From Prevotella sp. (GTDB lineage: Bacteria; Bacteroidota; Bacteroidia; Bacteroidales; Bacteroidaceae): a DNA stretch of 42,598 bases. Shown here piece by piece: positions 7,299 to 16,300 of this stretch. Both the position numbers and the translations under genes were made by a program. Below the pieces are notes generated by a model. It did not search any database, was not told where the DNA came from, and saw nothing but the letters and a program-made list of their open reading frames with translations. The stretch is from NCBI GenBank assembly GCA_017475265.1, contig JAFVFY010000080.1, positions 1 to 42,598 on the forward strand. Direction: 5' to 3'. Position 1 is the first letter of the stretch. Each line of letters begins with the position of its first letter.

Positions 7299-8027
7299 TC
7301 AGAACACACCTAAGGCAATTTCCCTTTCCGCCTCAGTTATCATCTCGTCTGTGATGGTGTGGAAAGCCTTGTAAAGGAGATGCTGCCGAGGATCTTCACC
7401 TTGCTCTATCCATTCACGTACATGGAGTTTAAGAGCAGCAAGACCGCATGGTTGCTTGTCATCAGTCTGAGTCTTCTCTGTGGTGTAGCCATACTTAGCC
7501 ACCTGACTGCCCCACCAATCCTTGAACTTCTTGTTATACTGGATAATGATGTCTTCAGGGTCGAACTCTCGGAAGGTGTCCTTGAATTCAGGATAGTTAG
7601 CGAAGTAACAGAGCAGTTTGACTGGTGTACACTCAGCACCGTTGCGACCGAGGAATATTGCAGCTACATTTGTGCAGACATCCTTGCCAAGTTCTTTACC
7701 ACTCCTTTCAACCATCAGGTAGTACCCCAAGAAATGCTTTACAAAGAGTGCCACATCTGCATCCTTGGTATTGTAGATCAGATTGAGTCGGTTTAATGAA
7801 GGAACAACGGTATTCACCGCCTTATCAACATGCTCCAGTGCATATCTCCAAGAATCTGGGCCAAAGGCTTTATAGAACTTGTCCAAGGTTGGGTATCTCT
7901 GCAAGAATACCATTTCACTCTCCGTTAGCTGTTCTAATGGTACGCTGTTCGAGCTCTTCGACAAAATTTCTTGCCTCAGACCTGTTATCATTGCGTCCAC
8001 ATTCTTTGTTACATCTATCTGTTCCAT
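7299..8027 (-). CDS. Hypothetical protein of the mobile element
   Basis: A 242-residue soluble protein of unknown function with no signal peptide, membrane span or catalytic motif that I can see. It is mostly helical by composition, with clear segments such as FLQRYPTLDKFYKAFG and HFLGYYLMVERSG. The chosen start overlaps the 3' end of the upstream Rep-like gene by 113 bases. An alternative ATG at 7913 begins one base after the upstream stop codon and has a GGAG before it; this would give 204 residues. The long overlap makes the shorter form credible. It is probably co-expressed with the upstream genes. Confidence 0.6.
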   Translation of the reverse strand: MEQIDVTKNVDAMITGLRQEILSKSSNSVPLEQLTESEMVFLQRYPTLDKFYKAFGPDSWRYALEHVDKAVNTVVPSLNRLNLIYNTKDADVALFVKHFLGYYLMVERSGKELGKDVCTNVAAIFLGRNGAECTPVKLLCYFANYPEFKDTFREFDPEDIIIQYNKKFKDWWGSQVAKYGYTTEKTQTDDKQPCGLAALKLHVREWIEQGEDPRQHLLYKAFHTITDEMITEAEREIALGVF

Positions 8028-8597
8028 TGCTCTTCTTTATGAGGTTCTGTGTATCCTTTGTCCATTTACGGGCTGTAGCCTTCCAGTCAGCCATAGGGCT
8101 ATTGCCCACCATCCAGTTCTTGGATTCATAGTAGTCATGGAAACGTTGAGGAAGTCCCGCCTTCATCTCGAATCCAGCGGGTATCACACATGTTGCCATA
8201 TAAGACTCGACATCAGCAACCGTCGGGATGACCTTCTCTCTTTGGGCCTGTCTGCTGTCTATATCTTTAGTATTATAATGCGTCAAGTCTTCCGTCCGCT
8301 TAACCGTCAACTTATCCGACCACTCCAATAGGGTGTATTTGGGCGGTACACGGCGTCCACGGCCATTGGTGAACTTGATGAGTCCGGCATCAGCCAACTT
8401 TTTCTGGCTGTAGTCAATGCCGTTTTGCATACATGCAGGTTGTCGCAGATTACAACCGTAGAACAAGTGAACGGCATCTTCCAACTCCGCCTGTTGCATT
8501 CTTTGAGCAAGTAAGCATAGAGTGCTATTGCTGTTGCAGGAAGCATGTATTCCTCTTGAGCTTTCCAAAACTGATTAAGATAATCTATGTATGTCAT
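7915..8597 (-). pseudogene. Frameshifted winged-helix, replication-initiator-like protein
   Basis: Two overlapping frames together make one protein of about 226 residues. The first begins MTYIDYLNQFWKAQEE, runs through a helix-turn-helix-like part ending KTALTTARK, and then loses sense. The second resumes as KLADAGLIKFTNGRGRRV, the wing of the same domain, and continues to 7915. The break lies at a run of five A (plus-strand T-run 8399-8403); one more A would restore the frame. The N-terminus resembles winged-helix replication or replisome-organiser proteins of Bacteroides elements. It could be a mutation, a sequencing error or a -1 slip on AAA. The start overlaps the HTH gene by four bases (ATGA). 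Confidence 0.7.
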
Positions 8598-8896
8598 TTC
8601 TTGATTGGTTTATATTCAGACAGCTTACCAGACTTAATCAGGTCATTGACCTCTTGCTTAGAATAGAGATTCTTACGTCCCACCTTCTGACTGCGTAGAA
8701 GACCAGACTTCTCAATACGCCAAAGAGTGGGATAAGAAATGTGTAACTCACCGCAGACTTCGCTGCGATCATAGTAGCCCTCCTCAACAGGGCTATCCAT
8801 AAGGTTGCCGATGTTCTTCTCTGCGAGGCACCGGCTGACAGTCCGATAGATGATGTCTTCGAACTGCTGTTCGTTTAGTACGACAATGTTGTCCAT
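8594..8896 (-). CDS. Excisionase-like helix-turn-helix protein
   Basis: A 100-residue DNA-binding protein with a MerR/excisionase-type helix-turn-helix at about residues 40-90 (DRSEVCGELHISYPTLWRIEK, then GLLRSQKVGRKNLYSKQEV). Such proteins act as excisionase or as regulator in Bacteroides mobilizable elements. It is the first gene of a coupled set, overlapping the Rep-like gene by ATGA, and the 180 bp upstream carries GTGTGG repeats and a hairpin. Assignment as a true excisionase is inference from context; it lies 4 kb from the integrase gene. Confidence 0.8.
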   Translation of the reverse strand: MDNIVVLNEQQFEDIIYRTVSRCLAEKNIGNLMDSPVEEGYYDRSEVCGELHISYPTLWRIEKSGLLRSQKVGRKNLYSKQEVNDLIKSGKLSEYKPIKK

Positions 8897-9026
8897 GTTT
8901 CAATCATTAATTATTATTTCGTGAAATTTTTTGCAAATTTCGGTGTTTTTCCTGATATTGAAACGATGGAGAATGTGGATTTGGGAATTAGAACAAACCA
9001 GTTGAATATCAGCGTAATACGGAAAA

Positions 9027-9071
9027 TCCACACCCTTTTGAGGTGTGGAAAAAGTGTGGTGCGGAGTGTGG
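9027..9071. repeat. Iteron-like GTGTGG repeats and hairpin
   Basis: GTGTGG occurs at 9043-9048, 9054-9059 and 9066-9071, one helical turn apart. The first copy is the right arm of a perfect 8-bp inverted repeat TCCACACC/GGTGTGGA (9027-9034, 9042-9049). The block lies upstream of the HTH and Rep-like genes, where an origin or operator would be expected. Confidence 0.5.
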
Positions 9072-9075
9072 ATTT

Positions 9076-9963
9076 CTACTTTTTGAAGGTCAGGGATGGA
9101 AATTCGTTTATGAAATCTTTAGACGGTTGCCGTTTAGTAATGCGTTCAGGATCGATGTTTAAGTTATCACATACAGCAGTTAACCAGTCTTTTGTATAAA
9201 AGGTTTTCAATCTCCTAATGACATAAAGGATATTAAGTCTACTTCCTTCGAGATATAATGGAGAGAAAAAAGCATGGGTGACATATTTTTTAAATAGATC
9301 TTCATCAGCATTGGTAACGACCTTTCTTCCACGGAGGAAACTATATAATCGCTGTAAATCTGGGCCATCATCCTTTATTGATTCATAACTGGACATTGTT
9401 GAGAAATCAACGGTTGGTGCTGGGTTTGGATCTGCTTTTTCTTCTGGAATGTTGTTCTCTACGTCTATTGGAGCCTTAGCCTTTTCTTTCGGGCTATCAC
9501 TTGTAGAATGTGAAGTCTCTCTTTCTGCGATATAGAACAGAATGCCCTCGTGACGACCGAGGTTTATGGTGTATTGGCGGAACTTGTCCTTGTTCCAGGC
9601 ACCACTATTCAAATCCTCTACTGACTTAAACTTGCTTGCCAAGGTCATGTAATCCTGATGTTCAAGAGGATGTTTCAAGTCATTTCTTCGACAGCCATTG
9701 TAAGTATTAGTAAATCCGTTCACGTACCAACGGCTTATTTGAGACTTGAACAAATCGGGCTCTACTCCTGATAGTTCTCTGTATTTGCATTCTATGTTTT
9801 GCAGTAGTTCCAGAATATCTGCCCTGACCATCGCTTGTACATGCGGTTTCTTATACTCAGAGACAAAGAGAGAATAACCCTCGACTTTCTTTGAGCTGAA
9901 GTCCTGATAGTCGCCCTTGATGATAGGTTTCACCCACTCATGGAGAAAATCATATGCTTCCAT
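9076..9963 (-). CDS. Hypothetical protein of the mobile element
   Basis: A 295-residue protein without a family that I recognise. Residues 1-150 are a helical domain with many aromatic and charged residues. Residues about 150-200 form a Lys, Glu, Pro and Ser-rich linker. Residues about 200-295 form a second helical domain (LQRLYSFLRGRKVV, then LNILYVIRRLKTFYTKDW). It starts 19 bases after the AlbA-like gene, so the two are probably one transcript. The two-domain layout joined by a linker resembles replication or regulatory accessory proteins of mobile elements, but this is only an analogy. Confidence 0.6.
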   Translation of the reverse strand: MEAYDFLHEWVKPIIKGDYQDFSSKKVEGYSLFVSEYKKPHVQAMVRADILELLQNIECKYRELSGVEPDLFKSQISRWYVNGFTNTYNGCRRNDLKHPLEHQDYMTLASKFKSVEDLNSGAWNKDKFRQYTINLGRHEGILFYIAERETSHSTSDSPKEKAKAPIDVENNIPEEKADPNPAPTVDFSTMSSYESIKDDGPDLQRLYSFLRGRKVVTNADEDLFKKYVTHAFFSPLYLEGSRLNILYVIRRLKTFYTKDWLTAVCDNLNIDPERITKRQPSKDFINEFPSLTFKK

Positions 9964-9982
9964 ATCGCTTGCTCCTTTTCTG

Positions 9983-11482
9983 TTATATAGCTACATACTT
10001 CTGAGTAGGGCTTTTCGGCGATTCCGGCTCTGTCATTCGAAGAGACTTGTTTAGAAGTGGATCAATATACCTTTTCTTGACTTTATATCTGTCGGTCATA
10101 CCAAGGTGCTCGCAAATTTCAGATAAAGTCTTTGGCTCTTTGCAGAAAGCAAGGAGCTTTTGCTCATTCTTCTCTTTCTTACTTACTGCCTTTTTGTCAT
10201 TACTTACTGCCTTTTTGCCGCTACTTACTGCCTTTTCATCATTACTTACTGCCTTTTTATCGTTAATCCCTGCCTTTTCTGTGCTACTCCCTGCCTTTTC
10301 TGTGCTACTCCCTGCCTCTAAGGCAGCAAGTGGACGGTTCACACGAACAGTAAACTGGTTCCCCTCCTTGCTGTCAATAAACTCTACATGGCTGTCTTCG
10401 GCCAATACGCGAGGGATGCCTGAGCCTAAACCACGATAAGGCATCGTCTTGGCGCAGAAGTTGGCCATCAAAGGGTTGCGGGCATACGAGTTGCCCAGTT
10501 TCACCTCGTCTATCGTATGGCCACCCATCACGCAGCCTGGATTCACTATTTCCACTCTGTCATCGAAGACCATCAGCCGGATAGCGGCCGTTTTCAGCAG
10601 GTCGATATGTACAAGAGCATTCTGGAGCAGTTCTTCCAGTACGGTCTCAGGAATCTCCAACTGTCCGATAGAGTTAAACGACTGTCCGTTCTGTGTTCGG
10701 CGAAGGCACGATTTCAGCCACATCATAGCTTGTTCGAACATTTCAGGAATAGTACCTTCTATGTCACGGCTGTCACGGTATTCAGTTCCTGCGATGCTGT
10801 TGCCATAAAACCAAACGGCCTTGATAACAAACATAGGCTTGAACTGTTGCGGGCGTTGACCAAAGAACAACAATCCTGCTGTGGTAAGCCTTCCTTCCGA
10901 ATCCGTAATATGAAGATTGTGCAACAACTGATCTTGTGGCACATCAAATTCTGTCATGGGTTTGCCATAGACATTCTGAAAGAAGCGGTCAAGGGCCAAC
11001 GTGTCTATGTCTCTTACTGACGTATCTTTCACACTGGCTTCATCAGCATGATATTCACCTGAGTCTTGAAAGAGGCTTAATAGTTCGCTGTTCTCAGTCA
11101 CTCGGCGTTTGTCGGCACCTTGCTTCACCCAGATATGACCAGCCAGGTCTTTGTAGGGTTTGTTATGTCCTCTTTGCACGGTTGCCACCAGAATCATTTT
11201 TCCATCTACGTCCACAACGTCTGTCTGGATATAGATGGTTGGGCGTACCTGTTCATTGGCAGTATTGCCCAGTTCACGGCTTGTCTGTTGGATGGCATCG
11301 TAGTCGAGGCCAAGAATCTCGCCAGTCTTGTCTTTCACTCCAAACAGCAGGTCTCCACCTTCACAGTTGGCAAAGGCTACCATTTCTGCAGCAATCTCCT
11401 TCTGTGTAGTGAACTGTTGCTTAAACTGCACTCGGCTCGTCTCGCCACGGCGTATCTTATTCTTCAGCTCTTTTTCTGTCAT
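9983..11482 (-). CDS. AlbA_2/Schlafen-type putative regulator with ATPase-like domain
   Basis: A 499-residue protein of the ATP-dependent-helicase-like transcriptional regulator group (COG2865). The N-terminus (residues about 15-130) is an AlbA_2/Schlafen AAA_4 domain with ETSRVQFKQQF, FANCEGGDLLFGV and the HIWVKQGADKR signature. Residues about 260-370 match the HATPase_c_4-type domain (LEELLQNALVHID, then GLGSGIPRVL). Residues about 389-434 are seven copies of a seven-residue repeat ending in Lys. The C-terminus looks like a winged helix (LSEICEHLGM). Proteins of this kind occur widely in mobile elements, some in defence contexts; the role here is unknown. A TAATTTTG box lies 41 bases upstream of the start. 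Confidence 0.82.
   Translation of the reverse strand: MTEKELKNKIRRGETSRVQFKQQFTTQKEIAAEMVAFANCEGGDLLFGVKDKTGEILGLDYDAIQQTSRELGNTANEQVRPTIYIQTDVVDVDGKMILVATVQRGHNKPYKDLAGHIWVKQGADKRRVTENSELLSLFQDSGEYHADEASVKDTSVRDIDTLALDRFFQNVYGKPMTEFDVPQDQLLHNLHITDSEGRLTTAGLLFFGQRPQQFKPMFVIKAVWFYGNSIAGTEYRDSRDIEGTIPEMFEQAMMWLKSCLRRTQNGQSFNSIGQLEIPETVLEELLQNALVHIDLLKTAAIRLMVFDDRVEIVNPGCVMGGHTIDEVKLGNSYARNPLMANFCAKTMPYRGLGSGIPRVLAEDSHVEFIDSKEGNQFTVRVNRPLAALEAGSSTEKAGSSTEKAGINDKKAVSNDEKAVSSGKKAVSNDKKAVSKKEKNEQKLLAFCKEPKTLSEICEHLGMTDRYKVKKRYIDPLLNKSLRMTEPESPKSPTQKYVAI
10181..10317. repeat. 21-bp tandem repeat inside the AlbA-like gene
   Basis: About six and a half copies of a 21-bp unit (core ACTTACTGCCTTTT on the plus strand) encode a heptapeptide of the form A-V/G-S-x-x-x-K. 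The period is a multiple of three, so copy number can change without breaking the frame. Confidence 0.85.
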
Positions 11483-11522
11483 ACCTTAATTATATTATAA
11501 GCACCATACGGCCTTGTGATTG

Positions 11523-11530
11523 CAAAATTA
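11523..11530 (-). promoter_or_regulatory. Possible -7 box of the AlbA-like gene
   Basis: TAATTTTG on the minus strand matches TAnnTTTG. No TTTG is present at the expected distance, so support is partial. Confidence 0.35.
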
Positions 11531-11585
11531 CACATTTATTGTCATATTATAATCGCTATACTCAAAAAATAGCCGAAATTAACAC

Positions 11586-13079
11586 TTATTTCTCCACTTC
11601 TTTCATCAGTGCCTTACGTTCCTTCGCACTCATGCTCCGCAGTAATTCAAGGAGTTCGGCTTTATTGTCAGCAGGTTTGCTTTCCTTCAGCAGGTTTGCA
11701 TTGTATTCCAGCATCTTCTCCAGCGGATAGGTCCCAATATAGTTTGATGTGATGTCACCACTGCTGCTGTGGCCCATACTGTCACTGATATATTTATAAG
11801 GTACGCGACCCGAATTGTTCAGGTTCGTGGCAAAGCTATGACGTGCCCAGGTAGGTGTGGGCAACTGTTCTAGTCCAAGCAGTTTGGCAACAATCTCCAT
11901 GTGCTTGCGAATGTATTTGTTGTAACGCTGAATGACCCATATTTCCTTATCGGGTGTGATGCCTTGGCTCATAATGGGAAATACACGTTGCCCCTGTTTG
12001 GGCTCGTTGGCATACTTGTCGAGAATCTTCTTGATTTCAGGCGTAATGGGGAAGATGACCTCGCTGGCATCCTCATTACGTTCCCTCGTCTTATGTCGGA
12101 GGAATCGCAACTGCTTACCATGAGTGGCAAAGTACCATCCGTCATATTCCAGACGCAACGTGTCAGCCAGATTCTGCCCATCACCGAGGTACATGAAGAG
12201 AAACAGACCAAGATCACGAAAAAGAGCCTGTTTTGCCTTAGGAGGGTATAGTTCCCTGCCATTTTCATCCTTTGCCTCGTATTTCTCCCAGAAGTCATAG
12301 AGTTGACTCATCGTAGTCACGTCAAGAAATTCATGTTTGCGACTCGTTTTCTTGTTATATCCTGAGTCCTTGAACATGTCCTTAGTGCTGCCATTGATCA
12401 GATTCCTGCTGATGGCGATATTGACAATAGTACGGAACGTGCGCAACACGATACCGATGTAGGTAACGCTCAGCCCATCTTTCTTCATCAACGCTGTCCA
12501 ATTTTGTATGAACGAACTGTCTATGTCGCTAAATTCAACATTTTCGCCATTGTCTTTGACAAACCTGTTTCTCACGTCTTTACCTACTCTTGCGGTACCG
12601 GCCTTGCCACTATCCACTTTCTCCTGAAGGTATTCATCCCATATCTGATAAATACTCGTCGTGTCGTCCTTCTTCCCTTGATAGCGGTCTTGAAGCCGTT
12701 TGATAGAGAAATTACCTTCGCTGATAAGCTGGTTGGTCAAGTCTTTTATTTTCTCCATCAACGCTTTCAGTTCATTCCGTTCTGCCAGTTGGATTCTCCG
12801 TCCCGTCTTCTCATAATCGCAGAGTTGAACCCACTCTTCCATCGTATATTTCTCGCCAAGTCTGAGAAAAGCCTTCTTGCCCTCATAGGCAATCCTGACT
12901 GCTACAGGTAAGGGCTGACTATAATCGCCCGACTTGCGTATATCAAGGATTAATGAACCAAAAACACTCCCGTTCGAGGATGTGAATTTCGCCAAACATT
13001 TCTCGCCTCGGCTACCCTTAGATGGGCTATTTGAGGTTAAATTTTGGCTTTTAATTGCCTTATTTTTCTCTAATTCCAT
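11586..13079 (-). CDS. Tyrosine-type integrase
   Basis: The site-specific recombinase of the element, 497 residues. It has an N-terminal arm-binding region, a SAM-like core-binding domain (about residues 130-250) and the catalytic domain (about 280-460). Visible catalytic residues are R413 in WARHSFAT, H437 in MGHSS and the nucleophile Y447 in SNYIGTY; K is in RHKTRE. The position of the first arginine (GDGQNLAD) and of the HxxR histidine (T410) deviate from the lambda pattern, as in many Bacteroidota integrases. The gene has its own promoter and points away from the tRNA fragment 200 bp upstream, the normal place of the attachment site. Confidence 0.92.
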   Translation of the reverse strand: MELEKNKAIKSQNLTSNSPSKGSRGEKCLAKFTSSNGSVFGSLILDIRKSGDYSQPLPVAVRIAYEGKKAFLRLGEKYTMEEWVQLCDYEKTGRRIQLAERNELKALMEKIKDLTNQLISEGNFSIKRLQDRYQGKKDDTTSIYQIWDEYLQEKVDSGKAGTARVGKDVRNRFVKDNGENVEFSDIDSSFIQNWTALMKKDGLSVTYIGIVLRTFRTIVNIAISRNLINGSTKDMFKDSGYNKKTSRKHEFLDVTTMSQLYDFWEKYEAKDENGRELYPPKAKQALFRDLGLFLFMYLGDGQNLADTLRLEYDGWYFATHGKQLRFLRHKTRERNEDASEVIFPITPEIKKILDKYANEPKQGQRVFPIMSQGITPDKEIWVIQRYNKYIRKHMEIVAKLLGLEQLPTPTWARHSFATNLNNSGRVPYKYISDSMGHSSSGDITSNYIGTYPLEKMLEYNANLLKESKPADNKAELLELLRSMSAKERKALMKEVEK

Positions 13080-13143
13080 ACCATTACACTTTAAAAATCC
13101 CTTATTTTATCGGGCTTACAGACTATAGTCGGTTGTCAATTTT

Positions 13144-13163
13144 GGTGACCTTCAGGTGACCTT
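13144..13163. repeat. GGTGACCTT direct repeat in the integrase leader
   Basis: Two exact copies, at 13144-13152 and 13155-13163, are one helical turn apart. They lie between the integrase promoter and start codon and could be arm-type integrase or excisionase sites. Confidence 0.4.
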
Positions 13164-13181
13164 TTCTCCCGAAAACTGCTG

Positions 13182-13212
13182 CAAATTTACGAAATTCTTG
13201 GAAACAGACAAA
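13182..13212 (-). promoter_or_regulatory. Integrase promoter
   Basis: On the minus strand TTTG (plus-strand 13209-13212), a 19-base spacer and TAAATTTG (13182-13189) match the Bacteroidota consensus. The leader to the start codon is about 100 bases and holds the GGTGACCTT repeats. Confidence 0.65.
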
Positions 13213-13278
13213 TAGATTAACGCACTTATTTTCAGCGCTTTAACATTATTTGTAATTTCATGAAATAGGTCAAGAACC

Positions 13279-13323
13279 GACTCATAATCTGGAGGTCATA
13301 GGTTCAAGCCCTATCTGGTCCAC
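13279..13323 (+). other. att junction: 3' fragment of a tRNA-Met(CAT) gene
   Basis: The segment reads as the 3' half of a tRNA: anticodon loop CTCATAA (13281-13287), stem TCTGG, variable AGGTC, T-stem ATAGG/CCTAT around TTCAAGC (13298-13314), acceptor strand CTGGTCC (13315-13321) and discriminator A. The 5' anticodon strand and the 5' acceptor (expected GGACCAG) are absent upstream. This is the usual remnant at the integrase-proximal end of an element that uses a tRNA gene as attachment site. The intact tRNA should lie at the other, unseen end. Confidence 0.85.
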
Positions 13324-13327
13324 AATG

Positions 13328-13366
13328 AAAATCAGCAACTTAGAATAATCCAAGTTGCTGATTTTT
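13328..13366. terminator. Strong terminator after the tRNA fragment
   Basis: AAAATCAGCAACTT (13328-13341) pairs perfectly with its complement at 13352-13365 around a 10-base loop, with A and T runs on the two sides. It probably ends the original tRNA transcript and, read from the minus strand, hsdR too. Confidence 0.85.
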
Positions 13367-13391
13367 ATTTTGCGAAGACAAGTATTTATAC

Positions 13392-16300
13392 TTATGCTAC
13401 ATTTCCATAATGCTGGCTGACGTAGTTATACACAGCATCACGGTAGTAGTTGATGCTTTCGTCTGAGTAGCTCTCAGGAAGTTCTTTCCAGAGAATGTCA
13501 CGAATGGTGATAATAATCGCTGCCTTAGTCTCTTGCTTATCGAACGGATGATCCATTGTTGCCAGTTGGGCTTTTATCTTCTCCAGCAATTCTTTGGCTA
13601 CTGACTTCAACTTCTTGATGTCATCTTTTGTCAGGTCATCCTTCATCAGCACGTCATACATAGAGAGCTGCTCATCGTTTTCAAAACCTTCGCGGATATA
13701 ACGCTTTTCTTCTACCGTCAGTTCATTCGACAACTTCATCAACTCCTCAAAGGTCTTTTCGATAGTGGCTCTGTTCTGTTCCTGATTGTAGTCACGAATG
13801 ATCTCCTGATACCTCTCATAGAAGTTGATGCGCGAGGGGTTCTGTGCCAACATTTGGGCGATACGCTCCTCCAAGAGTTCCTGAATATCTTTCAGGACCA
13901 GATTCTTCTCACGGCTTTTGGCAAACTCACGACGAAGCAGTTCAAAGTTGATGCCGCTGATGTCAAAACGACGGTTTGGGCCATCGTCAGCGGCTATAGT
14001 CGTCTCTATTTCTAAATGCTCGTTTACTATCTCATTGATAGCTACGCTCAAGTCGGTAATATCTGAATGTTTGCGTTTCTTTTGCAACTCCTTGTAGATG
14101 GCTTCAATGGCATCTTTCCGCTGTTTCATGTCAGCAGTAATATCTTCTCTGTCAAGATACTTCCACAGCTTCAGCAGGGCCGTGGCGTATGTGCAATAGG
14201 TTTTGTGGGTTTCAGTCGACTCGCACATAGCGTTTGCAGCCTCCTTCAACAGCAATAGCTTCTCAAAGTTCTCAGCATTTATCAGACTGTCAATTTCAAA
14301 ATTATGTTCCTTCAAAAATGCGGTTGCAGCAGCAATTGCTTCGAGAACGTGCTTAATCAGTTCTTCCTTGTTAACAGTCGGGTCATTACCGCTTTCATGA
14401 CCTTCTGGATTAGCGGTATAATCGGCCAAAGCCTGGCGTAAAGCCTTAACAATACCGATATAGTCAATGACCAGCCCATTGGTCTTTCCTTCTGATACAC
14501 GGTTGGCACGGGCAATGGTCTGCATCAGCGTATGGGCTTTCATGGGCTTATCGATGTAAAGACAGGAAAGCGTCTTTACGTCAAAACCTGTCAACCACAT
14601 AGCGCAGACAAAGACCACTCGCAACTTGGAGTCGGCGTCCTTGAACTGCTTGTCCAATTCCTCTTTCTCCATACGCTCACGATGAGGTTTTATGTCCAAG
14701 TCCCACTTCTGGAAAGTCTGTATCTCGTTCTGTTCCTGCGACACGACCACAGCCATATCCGTCTCCTTCATCCAAGCCAACTTCCGTTGCATTTCCTGGA
14801 CTTCCTGTTGCGAGTCGCATTTCTCGATAGCTTGCTCCAACAACTTGATTTCCTTCTGCCAGTACTCTTGTACATAGTTATACATGCGTACACACGTTAC
14901 CTTATTATAACTAACGAACATGGCCTTACCCGATGTCCACAAGTCGCTATAGTGACGAACAAAGTCCTGAGCCACCAAACGTAGACGTTTCTTGGCTGTC
15001 AGCAGATGTACCTCCTTGGCAAACTCACGTTCCAGTTTTGCCAACTGTGAGGCATCCAAATCGCCTGCCTGTTCCAATGCAGCAGCTATCTCTTCATTGA
15101 TTTCTGGATTCTTCAAGTCCTGTAGTTTCTCTCCACGATTCTCATAGTAGAGAGGTACGGTGGCCTTATCCTCCACAGCCCGTTTGAAGTCGTAGATACT
15201 CACATAACCGCCAAAGGTACGGGCAGTAATATTATCGTTCGACAGTAAAGGCGTACCCGTAAAACCGATACGATGAGCCGTAGGCAGGATATGCATCAGG
15301 TTATCGGCAAAAATTCCATTCTGAGTACGGTGTGCCTCGTCACTCATTACAATGATGTCGTGGTCGGGATAGATAGGCTCTGCCTTGGGGTCATTGAACT
15401 TCTGAATCAGCGAGAAGATGAACGAGGGATTACCTTTCAACTTCGATTTTAAGTCCTCGCCACTGCTGGCGATGAACTTCTTGGCCTTCACATTACCCAG
15501 CAAGCCACAATTCTCGAAAGTATCGCTAATCTGCTTGTTCAGCTCGTCACGGTCTGTCAACACCAAGAACGTAGGCGAACCTTCAAACTTACGGCGAATC
15601 TTCTGCGCCAAGAACAGCATCGAATAACTTTTGCCGCTTCCCTGAGTATGCCAGAACACGCCCAACTTTCCATTCAGGTACTGGCGGTTGCGATACATCT
15701 CCACCGCCTGATTCACACCTAAATACTGGTGGTTACGGGCCAATATCTTGGCAGTCCTTCCTCCGCAATGGTCATAGAGAATGAAGTTCTCCAACAGGTC
15801 GAGGAAGTTTTCCTTCTTGCAGATACCGCGTAGCATCGTCGGTAGTTCTATGCTGCCAGCATCTTCCTCGGTCAGTCGTTTCCACTCGTGGAAAAACTCC
15901 CACTTTGAATCGATGGTTCCCACTCGGGCCTCCAAACCGTTACTGAACATGATGAAGGCGTTATGATAGAACAATTGTGGGATGGTATCGAGATAGTCAC
16001 GATAGTTCTTGTTAAAGGCATCCACCACCTCCACATCGTGGTTCTTCAGTTCCATAAAGAGCAAAGGAATACCATTCACGAAGCCTACGATGTCAGCACG
16101 GCGACGATAGAGGGCACCATGCACCTGTAACTCTCTGACGCAAAGGAACTCATTCTTATCTGGCGAAGCAAAATCAATCACCTTGGCGCGTACCTCCTCT
16201 GTCTCACCATTCGGCTTAACGCGAGTCACGGGTATGCCGTCACGAATCAGCTGATACTTCTGTTCGTTTATCTGCATCAGCGTCTGACTGCTGATATGTT

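Noticed and set aside
13260-13323. Complete tRNA gene
   Set aside because: The 5' acceptor strand, D-arm and 5' anticodon strand are missing; only the 3' half is present.
4288-13323. Prophage
   Set aside because: There are no capsid, terminase, portal or lysis genes; the relaxase and lack of structural genes indicate a mobilizable element.
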